In this document: positions 8,931 to 16,388 of the stretch, piece after piece
Layout: every line of letters starts with the position of its first letter
How positions within the stretch are numbered: the first letter of the stretch is position 1
Source: JBEKTW01 sp049515655
GTDB taxonomy: Bacteria > Bacteroidota > Ignavibacteria > UBA10030 > SZUA-254
Reading direction: 5' to 3'
Assembly: GCA_049515655.1 (NCBI GenBank)
Contig: JBEKTW010000037.1
Span: 1 to 38,487, forward strand
Length of the DNA stretch: 38,487 bases
Position numbers and translations under genes: made by a program
Notes under the pieces: model-generated
Database searches by the model: none
The model's input: only the letters and a program-made list of their open reading frames with translations
Told to the model about the DNA's origin: nothing

Positions 8931-11600
8931 TCACTTCAACGTAATGACGATTTCCTTCCGGACGAACTCCTGCCTCGTCTTCGTGTCGAAGGTTACCGTG
9001 TACCCGCGAGCCTTCCGTTCGGCGCCACTGACGGCAACCCCTACGAACGAGGCCAAGCCGATATCATACGTCACTCCGCTGAGTCCTTCGACTGTCAGGA
9101 TGATCTTGCCATCCTGGAGTCTTTGCGAGATAAACCGAAATCCCTTATTCGTTGATCCATCTGAAATCGGATAATTCACCTGGTCCCCGGAATGGGGAAA
9201 ACTCACTCCTCCAAATCCACCATGAAAGACGGCTTCGACAACGGCTCGGTCCCAAACTTTGAACGTCACCAGGACATGATTATCCTCAATGCCACTCTTT
9301 ACGCTAAATGGAATTCTCGGTCGGGTGCTATCCCACATTTTCCCTAATGAAGGGCTGAGGGAAACATAATCTACCTCTGAGCCCAGATCCAACGAAGGAG
9401 AGAATGCCACAGCAATGCTGTCGGGTCCTCTTTTTCGAACTTGCACCATGGCATTATCCAGCTGGAGATGGATTGTATCATTGTTCAAGTTGACCTTACT
9501 GATCATCAGCCAGGACATCGACGAGGCATGCGGTGAAAAATGAATAGTTTTGTGGAGTGCATCCACCTCCAGTCCCAGAAGTCCGCGCACGAGCGGCAGC
9601 ATATATCCCGTCGTCGAGAATCCCTGATGATGGTAGCCCTCTCCGAGTTTCTCATTGAGTTCACCGGAGAATACCTCGGGCACGACGCCGAGCCCATGGT
9701 CGAACACATGCCTGATATTGGATTGGAGGATCTGGTATCCTGACAGCGCATAGTGGTGTTTGAACTGGGCCGTGTTGAAGAATGACGCGATGAACGGCCA
9801 GACGGCGCCATAGTTGTAATTCGTCGGGTCGAACAGCGAGGATTTGTTCGAGAGCGTGCGCACTCCCCAATCCGTACACAGGTCAGCCCCGTTGAATGCC
9901 TCGATGCTCTTCGCGGTCCGGTCTTCGTCCAGCAATCCGAACATCATCGCAACTCCGGACCATGGAGTCTTTTCATGCACCTGCTCACCCTTTTCGGTCG
10001 CGCCGTAGCTGTAGTACCCTTCCTTGTCCATCCAGAATTTTTTCTCGAGCTGCGGCTGCGCCTTCCTGAATTGCGCGTCGGCCTGGTTTGCGGCCGCGGT
10101 ATCGCCGACCAACTCAGCCAAGTACTTCATCTCCCTGATCGCCTGCACCCAGACGCCGCACGTATAAACATCCGCGTAGATACCGACGAGTTTGCCGAAC
10201 TCCAGCGCCCCGAGCCCGGCTCCTTTGAGATCCATCAGGCCATCAGCATCGCTGTCCTTGCTCAGGCACCAGTCGTATGCGTGCTTGACAGATTTCCAAC
10301 TTTGCTTCAGGAACTCCACATCCCCGCTCGTACGGACGTAATCCCCCATCGCCACAATATACCAAGGTGTCGTGTCCGCGTGGTTATAGCCATAGTGGTA
10401 ATCGTTCCACCAGTCACAAATTCCGTCGCTCTGCGAAAGCTCATGAGCCATCTTGCCAACGTCCTTCGGCGGATCTCCCGGGTTCTTTTTCCTCACCGGA
10501 AAATTATCCTGTCGCTGCCATTTTTGCGTGAAGGCAAGGGCGTCGCGGGACTGTTTGAACATTCCCACGCTGTTCATCGTGAGTACATTGATAAACGCAT
10601 CGCCGCCGAAGAACCACGCGAAACCCGGCCGCTCTCCGCCGCCAGACAGCCCGAAACCCGCGACGAGACCTGTCCCGAGGTTTGGGTTCGTGATGAGGAG
10701 ATTATCGAGGGCGACTTTCCCCCATTCGTACGCCAGATTGATCTCCCTGTCGGGGGTCGTCACCTGCATCGTCGAGTTCCGGAGGTCCCGGTAGTATTCG
10801 TAATTCTCCCGATAGTATTTCTCAGCATTTTTCCATAGCCGCGCGTACGTTGCCTTCACAGAATCCATTTTCATTTTTCTGCTCGCGGAATCCGGTACTG
10901 CGCCCGCAATGACGATGGGAATGAATCTGCCGTCCGATTCTCCGGGCCTGACATCGATTTTGAACTGGAGTGGATTGTCGGCAAACATGTGCGCGGGTGG
11001 GGCCGCCATCTGTTGTCCCGCAGGCGAGCCGCAAATAAACTCGGCACGCCACTGGCCTTCGGAAATCACGTATCCGTTCACATCATCATCCCAGTAGCTG
11101 AATTGTCCGCCTATGCCCGCAGGCCACATTGGCTGCATAACGGGAATGAACCCGGGAATGATGGAAAGCGGGGTTGTGGAATGAACATCCAGAAGGAGTA
11201 ATGCTCCGGGCTCATCGCGGGGAACGAGGATGTACTCCTTCACGGTGAACGACTCGTACGTGTAGGTCAGGGCAGTAACTTCCGGTGTCACGGAAATTGT
11301 TCGAACAATATCCTTCGCGAGGATCGGCTCGGTGGATGCGCCCAGGAGGAACGACAGCTCAAAATTTTTCAAAGGTTTCCACGGCCAGACCCACGCTTCG
11401 AATGTTCCGCTTTCGTATCCCATCAGGCCGGCCCGCCTGCCAATCTTGTCGAAATACTGCGTGGCCTGGGCGACCCGGGACAATTCGAGGTCGTTCGACT
11501 TGATTTCGAATGCCGGGATGGACTTCTGATCCGGCTTGTTTTCCTGGGGGTAGGCCAGGCTCAGTGAAAAAAAGAAAAGGATGAGATATTTTTTAACCAT
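8931..11600 (-). CDS. Exported six-hairpin glycosidase (glycogen-debranching/GH15-like)
   Basis: An 889-residue protein with a signal peptide (MVKKYLILFFFSLSLAYPQ). I chose the ATG at 11600 because AAAAGG lies 6 nt before it. The frame stays open to 11804, but that part is remains of a transposase. The N-terminal third (20-290) is a beta-sandwich-type domain. The central part (about 310-720) has the pattern of an (alpha/alpha)6 barrel with motifs such as GFAWFFGGDAFINVLTMNS, WWNDYHYGYNHADTTPWYIV and HHQGFSTTGYMLP, as in amylo-1,6-glucosidase and GH15-like enzymes. A C-terminal beta domain follows. It probably hydrolyses an alpha-glucan or related glycan in the periplasm; exact specificity cannot be told. 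The neighbouring upstream gene encodes a second enzyme of the same fold. Confidence 0.8.
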   Translation of the reverse strand: MVKKYLILFFFSLSLAYPQENKPDQKSIPAFEIKSNDLELSRVAQATQYFDKIGRRAGLMGYESGTFEAWVWPWKPLKNFELSFLLGASTEPILAKDIVRTISVTPEVTALTYTYESFTVKEYILVPRDEPGALLLLDVHSTTPLSIIPGFIPVMQPMWPAGIGGQFSYWDDDVNGYVISEGQWRAEFICGSPAGQQMAAPPAHMFADNPLQFKIDVRPGESDGRFIPIVIAGAVPDSASRKMKMDSVKATYARLWKNAEKYYRENYEYYRDLRNSTMQVTTPDREINLAYEWGKVALDNLLITNPNLGTGLVAGFGLSGGGERPGFAWFFGGDAFINVLTMNSVGMFKQSRDALAFTQKWQRQDNFPVRKKNPGDPPKDVGKMAHELSQSDGICDWWNDYHYGYNHADTTPWYIVAMGDYVRTSGDVEFLKQSWKSVKHAYDWCLSKDSDADGLMDLKGAGLGALEFGKLVGIYADVYTCGVWVQAIREMKYLAELVGDTAAANQADAQFRKAQPQLEKKFWMDKEGYYSYGATEKGEQVHEKTPWSGVAMMFGLLDEDRTAKSIEAFNGADLCTDWGVRTLSNKSSLFDPTNYNYGAVWPFIASFFNTAQFKHHYALSGYQILQSNIRHVFDHGLGVVPEVFSGELNEKLGEGYHHQGFSTTGYMLPLVRGLLGLEVDALHKTIHFSPHASSMSWLMISKVNLNNDTIHLQLDNAMVQVRKRGPDSIAVAFSPSLDLGSEVDYVSLSPSLGKMWDSTRPRIPFSVKSGIEDNHVLVTFKVWDRAVVEAVFHGGFGGVSFPHSGDQVNYPISDGSTNKGFRFISQRLQDGKIILTVEGLSGVTYDIGLASFVGVAVSGAERKARGYTVTFDTKTRQEFVRKEIVITLK

Positions 11601-11686
11601 AGTGAACCTTTTCATTTGGGGGAATATTATATTCGATGGGTTTATGATCCTATCATTCCTTTCATGATTCTGCTCAGGGTGTATTC

Positions 11687-11800
11687 TCAGTCGGGTCGCA
11701 GGATTACATGAACATGGTCGGGCATCACCGTTGCGGCAAGTTGAGCCTGGCAGCACCCAATGCGGCAGATGCCTTCTGGTACTATGTAATCCTCCCTCTC
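11687..11800 (-). pseudogene. Relic of a REP-associated tyrosine transposase (RAYT, Y1_Tnp)
   Basis: Two pieces of a RAYT can be read on the minus strand. One frame gives STRRHLPHWVLPGST, the typical N-terminal RRxLPHWxxPGxTYF segment. Another frame, running straight on, gives LAATVMPDHVHVILRPD and a TGA at 11687-11689. MPDHVHVIL is the HUH metal-binding motif that normally lies 40-60 residues further on. The middle has been deleted and the frame shifted, and everything after the HUH motif is lost, so it is a dead fragment. It lies between the two glycosidase genes, next to a REP hairpin. Confidence 0.8.
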
Positions 11801-11811
11801 CCATGCTGATT

Positions 11812-11835
11812 GTCAGACAGGAATGTCTGACCTAC
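11812..11835 (-). repeat. Single REP element with GTAG head
   Basis: On the minus strand the tetranucleotide GTAG is followed by a perfect 8-bp stem with a 4-nt loop: GTCAGACA-TTCC-TGTCTGAC. A GTAG/GGAG head plus hairpin is the classic structure recognised by RAYT transposases. It begins 1 nt after the stop codon of the Tat-exported glycosidase gene and may also act as its 3' hairpin. Confidence 0.8.
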
Positions 11836-11836
11836 G

Positions 11837-14116
11837 TTAACCGACGTTGCGGAAGGTGGCCTCCCATGAGGTCACCTGACCGTCGACGAGCATCCGACCA
11901 ATCTCCGCCGACCCGGCCCTGGCGCCGGCGATCTTGATAAACTGGACCTTGAGCGGAAGATGGCGCGGAAACTCCACGTACGTAAGCTTGGGCATATGCT
12001 TCTCGTCAAAATTCTCACGCTTGAACTTCATACTCCAGGTTTTGTCGTCAAGGGGCTCGAACGAGAGCGACACGCGACCCCATCGGGTCGGAGTATATTC
12101 AATCCGGATCGGCTTTTTCGCGAGCAAATCTTCTTCGACGATACCTTCAATCAGACGCAGTTTTTCGTCCTCTTCCATAATCATGGAGTGGCGCAGGAAG
12201 CGAACACATTCCGCGCTTGCCCAGTTGTGGGGCATATCGCCGATATACTCATTGAGGTGCGAGGCGAGCAATGACTGCTCCTCCCGCCACGCATAGAGCG
12301 GCGAGGCATGGTTCAGGAAGCCGGCGAAGGTTTTCCGCGCGAGCTCGGGCATTTTGGCCCAGAGGTAGACCTGTGCGACCATGGGCGCGTTATACGGCCA
12401 GACCGCGTCGTGGGCGAGCCATCCGGTCTCGGCAGGAATATCCTCCTGGGTCACAGCTTTCATCAGCTCGATATGTCCGGGAATGACCGGATTGTCGCTC
12501 TGCAAGATTATGCCGGGGTAGATCGCATGGGAAAGATAGAGTTGCGCAGCTTGCGGCTGGGGGCGTTTTCGCACGTCGGGGTCCGACCAGGCCGGATCCT
12601 CCTTCATCAGCATCGGAAGATATTTGAATCCTTTGGGATGGTCACGCATTTCCACTTTGGCCGCTTCAGTGAATAAGACAAGCAAATCCCGGTAGAGATC
12701 CCTGACTTCCTCGCGCCGGGCCAGCCCCAGTCTTTGCGCGACACTCACCAACTCCTTTAGCGCGATGATGGTCCAGATCGTGTTCGTGAATTCCGAACGG
12801 ATTCCACCGATGCCGCTATCTCCAAAACCGCGCGGGAGCAGACCGTATTTCCCATTCGAAGTGCCGTCGTTGACAGCTTTCTCGCGAAGATTTTTCAGGA
12901 ACATGACGGCTTTATGCGCGTCAGTCCAATTTTCCTGGAGAAAATCCCAGTTCTGGGCGAGATCGGCCTGGCGTGCCAGTGAATAGAGAGCAGCGGCCGT
13001 ATCCTTCCAGTGATGTTTTCCCGCGCCGGCAAAAAACGCGCCCTCGTCGTTCTGGAGATCCCACATCGCTTCAAGTCCATCCTGGGCTTCCTTGTCATAG
13101 CCCATGTACCTGGCCGCTTCCAAGATGAACGTCCCGTCGATGAACCATAAGCCGCGATAGACCGTCGGCCCAACCTGGAACAGTTTCTTCCCGTTTTTGA
13201 TTTCGCGAGACTGCAGAATGTTCCGGGTACATGCCGTCAGAAATGCCTGATGCTCGGCCTTCACCTGCCAATTCACCTTCCCTTCGAACGGTTTCCACGC
13301 TTGCCAGAAGGCGCGCGCCTCAGCCATTAACTGCTTCGGTTCGAGCAGTCCATCTTTCACCATATCGAACGATTGGCCTTCCTGTGGAAAGCGTGCGAAA
13401 AACATTAGCTGCCCGGCCCCGGATTTGAGAGCGCAGACCCGTCCTTCGGAGGATTTCTCGATGTCGACCGGAGAATCGACGACCATGAACAACGAATGTT
13501 TGTCCCCCTCGAGAGTAACGGCACCGACCTGCTTTCCCGCGAAGCGGGAATCATCTTCATTCTTTGATTTGAATTCACTCTTCGAGCCGATGACAATTAG
13601 CGGCAAGAGCGACTGTCCTGAATCCCCCTTCGGCGAGAATTCCACGAGAAGGTTATCGACCCGTCCTTCCCCTTTCCGATTCGTCGCGAAGGACGTGAGC
13701 AGCACATCGGCATCGGCGAAATGAAGTTTCGTCGTGATGATGGGAATCTCGGGTGCTTCGAGCTTCTGTTCGACGTACTGTCCCTTCACTTCATTTTTCA
13801 GACCGACCCACACGCGATGGGCAAATGCATCAAGCTCGGCCTCCAGGCCGGGATGGCCATACAGCAGCTCCCCGTTCTTGCCGACGAGGCTCTTGTACGG
13901 GTCATCCGGGAAGCAATACGTCGATTGCCAGAATGACGGCGCGTATTGGAAATCAATCGGAAATTCACCTTTGATCTTGCTCTCAGCTTGCGGAAGAAAC
14001 TCTCTTCCTTCCTCATCGAATAACGGACTGGCATTGCCGATATACTTCCCAAAAGCGATCAGGGACCCGGCGATACCAAATTCCTTGAGAAATTTTCTAC
14101 GATTCTTCTTTTCCAT
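11837..14116 (-). CDS. Tat-exported six-hairpin glycosidase-like protein
   Basis: A 759-residue protein. The N-terminus has a twin-arginine signal (NRRKFLKEFG followed by a short hydrophobic stretch), so it is exported folded. The mature protein resembles the (alpha/alpha)6 glycosidases. Repeated helical units include GLWFIDGTFILEAARYMGY, GLEAMWDLQNDEGAFFAGAG and ETGWLAHDAVWPYNAPMV, after an N-terminal beta-rich part of about 270 residues. Both the architecture and the position suggest that it works with the neighbouring downstream glycosidase. The Tat route may mean that a cofactor or rapid folding is involved. Catalytic residues cannot be fixed by eye, so activity is inferred. The Shine-Dalgarno before 14116 is weak. 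Confidence 0.75.
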   Translation of the reverse strand: MEKKNRRKFLKEFGIAGSLIAFGKYIGNASPLFDEEGREFLPQAESKIKGEFPIDFQYAPSFWQSTYCFPDDPYKSLVGKNGELLYGHPGLEAELDAFAHRVWVGLKNEVKGQYVEQKLEAPEIPIITTKLHFADADVLLTSFATNRKGEGRVDNLLVEFSPKGDSGQSLLPLIVIGSKSEFKSKNEDDSRFAGKQVGAVTLEGDKHSLFMVVDSPVDIEKSSEGRVCALKSGAGQLMFFARFPQEGQSFDMVKDGLLEPKQLMAEARAFWQAWKPFEGKVNWQVKAEHQAFLTACTRNILQSREIKNGKKLFQVGPTVYRGLWFIDGTFILEAARYMGYDKEAQDGLEAMWDLQNDEGAFFAGAGKHHWKDTAAALYSLARQADLAQNWDFLQENWTDAHKAVMFLKNLREKAVNDGTSNGKYGLLPRGFGDSGIGGIRSEFTNTIWTIIALKELVSVAQRLGLARREEVRDLYRDLLVLFTEAAKVEMRDHPKGFKYLPMLMKEDPAWSDPDVRKRPQPQAAQLYLSHAIYPGIILQSDNPVIPGHIELMKAVTQEDIPAETGWLAHDAVWPYNAPMVAQVYLWAKMPELARKTFAGFLNHASPLYAWREEQSLLASHLNEYIGDMPHNWASAECVRFLRHSMIMEEDEKLRLIEGIVEEDLLAKKPIRIEYTPTRWGRVSLSFEPLDDKTWSMKFKRENFDEKHMPKLTYVEFPRHLPLKVQFIKIAGARAGSAEIGRMLVDGQVTSWEATFRNVG

Positions 14117-14304
14117 CTTTACGACTCAATTTATTCGGTCAATGCATTATACTAACGAATTATGACAAATTTTCCAAGCAGAATATCCAGACAACGTTTC
14201 TTCTCATGATATCCTCCACGGTTGTTCAATTAGACTCTGCCGGCTATTCGTGCCCGGAATTCCTGAAAATCAATTTCTCATACAGCGGAAAATTCGGAAG
14301 TGCA

Positions 14305-14374
14305 TCAATTTGAAGTCGTGTCGTCCACACTGACCCCTTCTTGTATTCTCCCCCTTGAGAAAGGGGGAGAAGTT
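14305..14374 (+). repeat. Dispersed 70-bp repeat, copy A, with CTCCCCCTT hairpin
   Basis: This matches 33552-33622 in the same orientation over about 70 bp, with a shared opening (TTTGAAGTCGT), a shared middle (CTTGTATT) and the same 9-bp stem CTCCCCCTT/AAGGGGGAG (14348-14356 and 14361-14369, loop GAGA). Differences are concentrated in the centre. Confidence 0.8.
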
Positions 14375-14460
14375 ACCTCCCCCTACCAGGAGGGACGGAA
14401 GGCGGGGCCAAACGCAGGGCTGTATAACGGGAATGATTCACCGAAAACTCTCTGCCCTAG

Positions 14461-14493
14461 CGGCCGGAGTCCGCTACCCCCGACTCCCCGGCC
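14461..14493 (-). terminator. Hairpin directly after the DUF4412 gene
   Basis: GGCCGGAGTC pairs with GACTCC..GGCC (2-nt bulge) around a 10-nt loop, beginning 2 nt after the TGA at 14495-14497. There is no T-run, so it may be a 3' stabilising hairpin or a factor-dependent terminator rather than a simple intrinsic one. Confidence 0.45.
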
Positions 14494-14494
14494 T

Positions 14495-15271
14495 TCAGTT
14501 GTTTTCGTCCTTCTTGTCGTCCTTCTTATTCTTCTGCTGCATGTGCTGTCGCATCATATCCCGCATTTGATCCATCGTTTTGTTGATATCCATATTGAAG
14601 GACTCTTTCTTGTAATCTTCCGGAAATTCGAACACCTGGCCGGCGATTTTCTTTTGCTCAATCTTCGTGACTTCCTGGGTGGATTTCACCTTTCCGTCCT
14701 TCGTCGTGACGGCCTTCAACGGGAAGAGATTCCTGTCGATGAAATCATCTCGCCAATCCGGTGTGCTTCTCCGCATTCTCATTTTCCCAATTTCACCCAA
14801 TGATTTTGAGAAACCTTTGTACAGATCTCCCAGCTTCGAGTTGCACCAGACGCTCGTTTCACCTTCTTCACCCGTAACGACCCATTCTTCACAGGGATAG
14901 CCGAGCAATGTTTCCGTTTTGCCTGTCTTCCGGATGTTTGGCTTCGAAGTGCTCTCCTCGTGCTTCATCGAATCCGGCTGCTGATTCGCTTCGAGCGATC
15001 TCTCGATGACCACTTTGCGCCGGTCATCGATGATCCACACAAGCTTCCTGTCGCCGCGCAGGATGATCCTCGCGGCACGCACCGGCGCACCCTCGCTGTT
15101 CATCCTCGCGGACATCAATTCGTTCCTGATGAGCATTGAGATGTTCGTCTCGCGCGATTGACCTCCTTCGTTGGCGGTGATTTTCATATCAATCTCGCCT
15201 TCGAACTGTGCACGAACGCCGGACCACAAGCACAACACGAGCATGCACATCAGCATCTTCATGTATCTCAT
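14495..15271 (-). CDS. Exported DUF4412-like protein
   Basis: A 258-residue secreted or periplasmic protein with a signal peptide (about 1-21, ending VRA). It has the DUF4412 pattern: an opening strand (FEGEIDMKITANEGG), a segment where a metal or ion state is usually reported (RKLVWIIDDRRKVVIERSL), then GKTETLLGYPCEEWVVTGE and SVWCNSKLG with two conserved-looking Cys, and a final FEFPEDYKKESF. The last 30 residues are very polar and Met/Lys/Asp-rich (QQKNKKDDKKDENN). AGGAGA lies 7 nt before the ATG. The family has no established function. Confidence 0.8.
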   Translation of the reverse strand: MRYMKMLMCMLVLCLWSGVRAQFEGEIDMKITANEGGQSRETNISMLIRNELMSARMNSEGAPVRAARIILRGDRKLVWIIDDRRKVVIERSLEANQQPDSMKHEESTSKPNIRKTGKTETLLGYPCEEWVVTGEEGETSVWCNSKLGDLYKGFSKSLGEIGKMRMRRSTPDWRDDFIDRNLFPLKAVTTKDGKVKSTQEVTKIEQKKIAGQVFEFPEDYKKESFNMDINKTMDQMRDMMRQHMQQKNKKDDKKDENN

Positions 15272-15294
15272 TGGAGTTCTCCTGAGTGAAAAAA

Positions 15295-15480
15295 CTTGAT
15301 TAGATTCTAAATCCGAATATCGAAATCCTAAACAAATCTCAAATCCTAAATCCCAAACAGAACTTGAAACCTGAAACTTGTAACATGAAACCTTACACCT
15401 ACCACCTAAATCCTAAATCCGAAATCTCAAACAAAACTTAAATCCGAAATCCTAAGTCGTAAACAGATTCTAACAACAAA
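15295..15480 (-). repeat. Heptad repeat array 2 (downstream of the four-helix-bundle gene)
   Basis: Read on the minus strand it divides into about 22 phased 7-mers (TTTCGGA, GAGATTT, CGGATTT, AGGATTT, AGGTGGT, AAGTTTC, AGGTTTC and similar), G-rich strand in gene sense. Bases 15341-15407 closely match array 4 at 16321-16380 (about 50 of the first 53 positions). Bases 15415-15437 match 15883-15905 in inverted orientation (20 of 23). Confidence 0.85.
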
Positions 15481-15485
15481 GAACA

Positions 15486-15836
15486 TCACAATGATTTTTG
15501 AATTATTGCACCAAAAATTTTCATCAGTTCAGTCGATTCCCGGATGAGGTCCTGCCGGACATTCTGCTCTCCACCAGCACTTGAGAGGAGTTCGAGCCAA
15601 TACCGGGTTTCTTTCGCTTCCTTTCTGCAGATTCTTATTCTCATCAAAAAATCTTTCTTGCCCAACGATTCATTGGCTTCGATGTAGTTTGCACCTACAG
15701 CACTTGATGAACGCAGCAGCTGCCTGCAGTAATCTACATTCTCAATTGTCTTTGGAATGGCTTTTAAGAATCCCGCAACCTCTATGGCGAACCTCTTGGT
15801 TCGATCTTCCAAATCGTATCGTTTTTCTCTACCCAT
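15486..15836 (-). CDS. Four-helix-bundle protein (23S rRNA intervening-sequence/Avd family)
   Basis: A 116-residue all-helical protein of the S23/IVP family (PF05635): RTKRFAIEVAGFLKAIPKT, then the family core LLRSSSAVGANYIEANES, KKDFLMRIRICRKEAKETRYW and a final helix. The start at 15836 follows GGGAGG. The frame is open 30 residues further upstream, but that extension is translated heptad repeat. Family members form pentameric barrels; one branch (Avd) serves diversity-generating retroelements, another lies in rRNA intervening sequences. Neither a reverse transcriptase nor rRNA is present here, so the role is unknown. The gene is bracketed by inverted heptad arrays. Confidence 0.9.
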   Translation of the reverse strand: MGREKRYDLEDRTKRFAIEVAGFLKAIPKTIENVDYCRQLLRSSSAVGANYIEANESLGKKDFLMRIRICRKEAKETRYWLELLSSAGGEQNVRQDLIRESTELMKIFGAIIQKSL

Positions 15837-15926
15837 ACGGCCTCCCGGCATTGATGTTTTGAATTTCGGATTTCGTGCTTGGATTTTGTTTAGGATTTCG
15901 GATTTCGTGCTTCGGATTTCGGGCAT
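15837..15926 (-). repeat. Heptad repeat array 3 (upstream of the four-helix-bundle gene)
   Basis: On the minus strand it reads as phased 7-mers (AAATCCG, AAGCACG, AAATCCG, AAATCCT, AAACAAA, then after a small slip AAATCCG and AAATTCA). The C-rich strand is in gene sense, the reverse of the array that follows the gene. The 14 bases CACGAAATCCGAAA recur within it. Confidence 0.8.
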
Positions 15927-16034
15927 GTAGTCTTGTTTTGCGTAACCTCAGTTATCAGAATACTACTGAAGATCGGCAACTTTTCCAAATTCCCGCGGCA
16001 ATTTTTATACGATTGATTGACGGTGATCTTGAAA

Positions 16035-16265
16035 TCAGAGCTTCGGTTGAGGCGGTGAGAGGGCGTAGGCTTTACATTCGGAATGAAAGTTACTTTTCTT
16101 ATGGGTTGCGTCACAGAATGGTTTTGTGCTACTCAGTCCGCAGCGACAAAACGAGAGCAAAGTCCGCCCTGCGAGATCATACTTGCTTCCGTCGTGGTCG
16201 TAGAGCTCTACGTCTCCTTCGACGCGCAAGGAGCCGTTATTTCGGACGGTGATTTTGACTGACAT
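16035..16265 (-). CDS. CDGSH iron-sulfur domain protein
   Basis: A 76-residue cytosolic protein. The start is set at 16265 by AAGGAGA 6 nt before the ATG; an upstream in-frame ATG at 16307 has no such site. The N-terminal half (VKITVRNNGSLRVEGDVELYD) is the small beta part. The C-terminal half carries the cluster-binding signature FCRCGLSSTKPFCDATHKK: three Cys and one His, as expected for a labile [2Fe-2S] centre. The usual D-G-[ST]-x-H is here D-A-T-H. Family members act in redox or iron-sulfur transfer; no partner is apparent here. Confidence 0.92.
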   Translation of the reverse strand: MSVKITVRNNGSLRVEGDVELYDHDGSKYDLAGRTLLSFCRCGLSSTKPFCDATHKKSNFHSECKAYALSPPQPKL

Positions 16266-16317
16266 ACTTTTCTCCTTGTCCTGCATTTGGCCTATGAAAT
16301 GAGACACCCAAACAAAT

Positions 16318-16388
16318 CATAAATCCTAAATCTCAAACAAAACTTGAAACCTGAAACTTGTAGCATGAAACCTACCACCTATGACCTA
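16318..16388 (-). repeat. Heptad repeat array 4 (overlaps the thiI stop codon)
   Basis: Read on the minus strand it divides into CTAGGTC, ATAGGTG, GTAGGTT, TCATGCT, ACAAGTT, TCAGGTT, TCAAGTT and so on. The thiI stop TAG is part of the first heptad. It closely matches part of array 2. Confidence 0.85.

Larger units (their letters stand above)
14117..14494. other. Gap of 378 bp without a gene
   Basis: Reading towards the Tat glycosidase start, a TATAAT box lies at 14151-14146 on the minus strand, without a convincing -35, so a promoter there is only possible. The rest holds dispersed repeat copy A (14305-14374), a G/C-rich stretch, and a hairpin immediately after the DUF4412 gene stop. I see no coding capacity and no RNA gene. 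Confidence 0.5.

Noticed and set aside
11601..11804. Upstream extension of the Sec-type glycosidase frame to an ATG at 11804
   Set aside because: The added residues are the translated RAYT relic, and the Shine-Dalgarno and signal peptide place the start at 11600.
15486..15836. Part of a diversity-generating retroelement (Avd-like protein)
   Set aside because: I see no reverse transcriptase, and the neighbouring repeats are heptads, not a template/variable repeat pair with A-specific changes.
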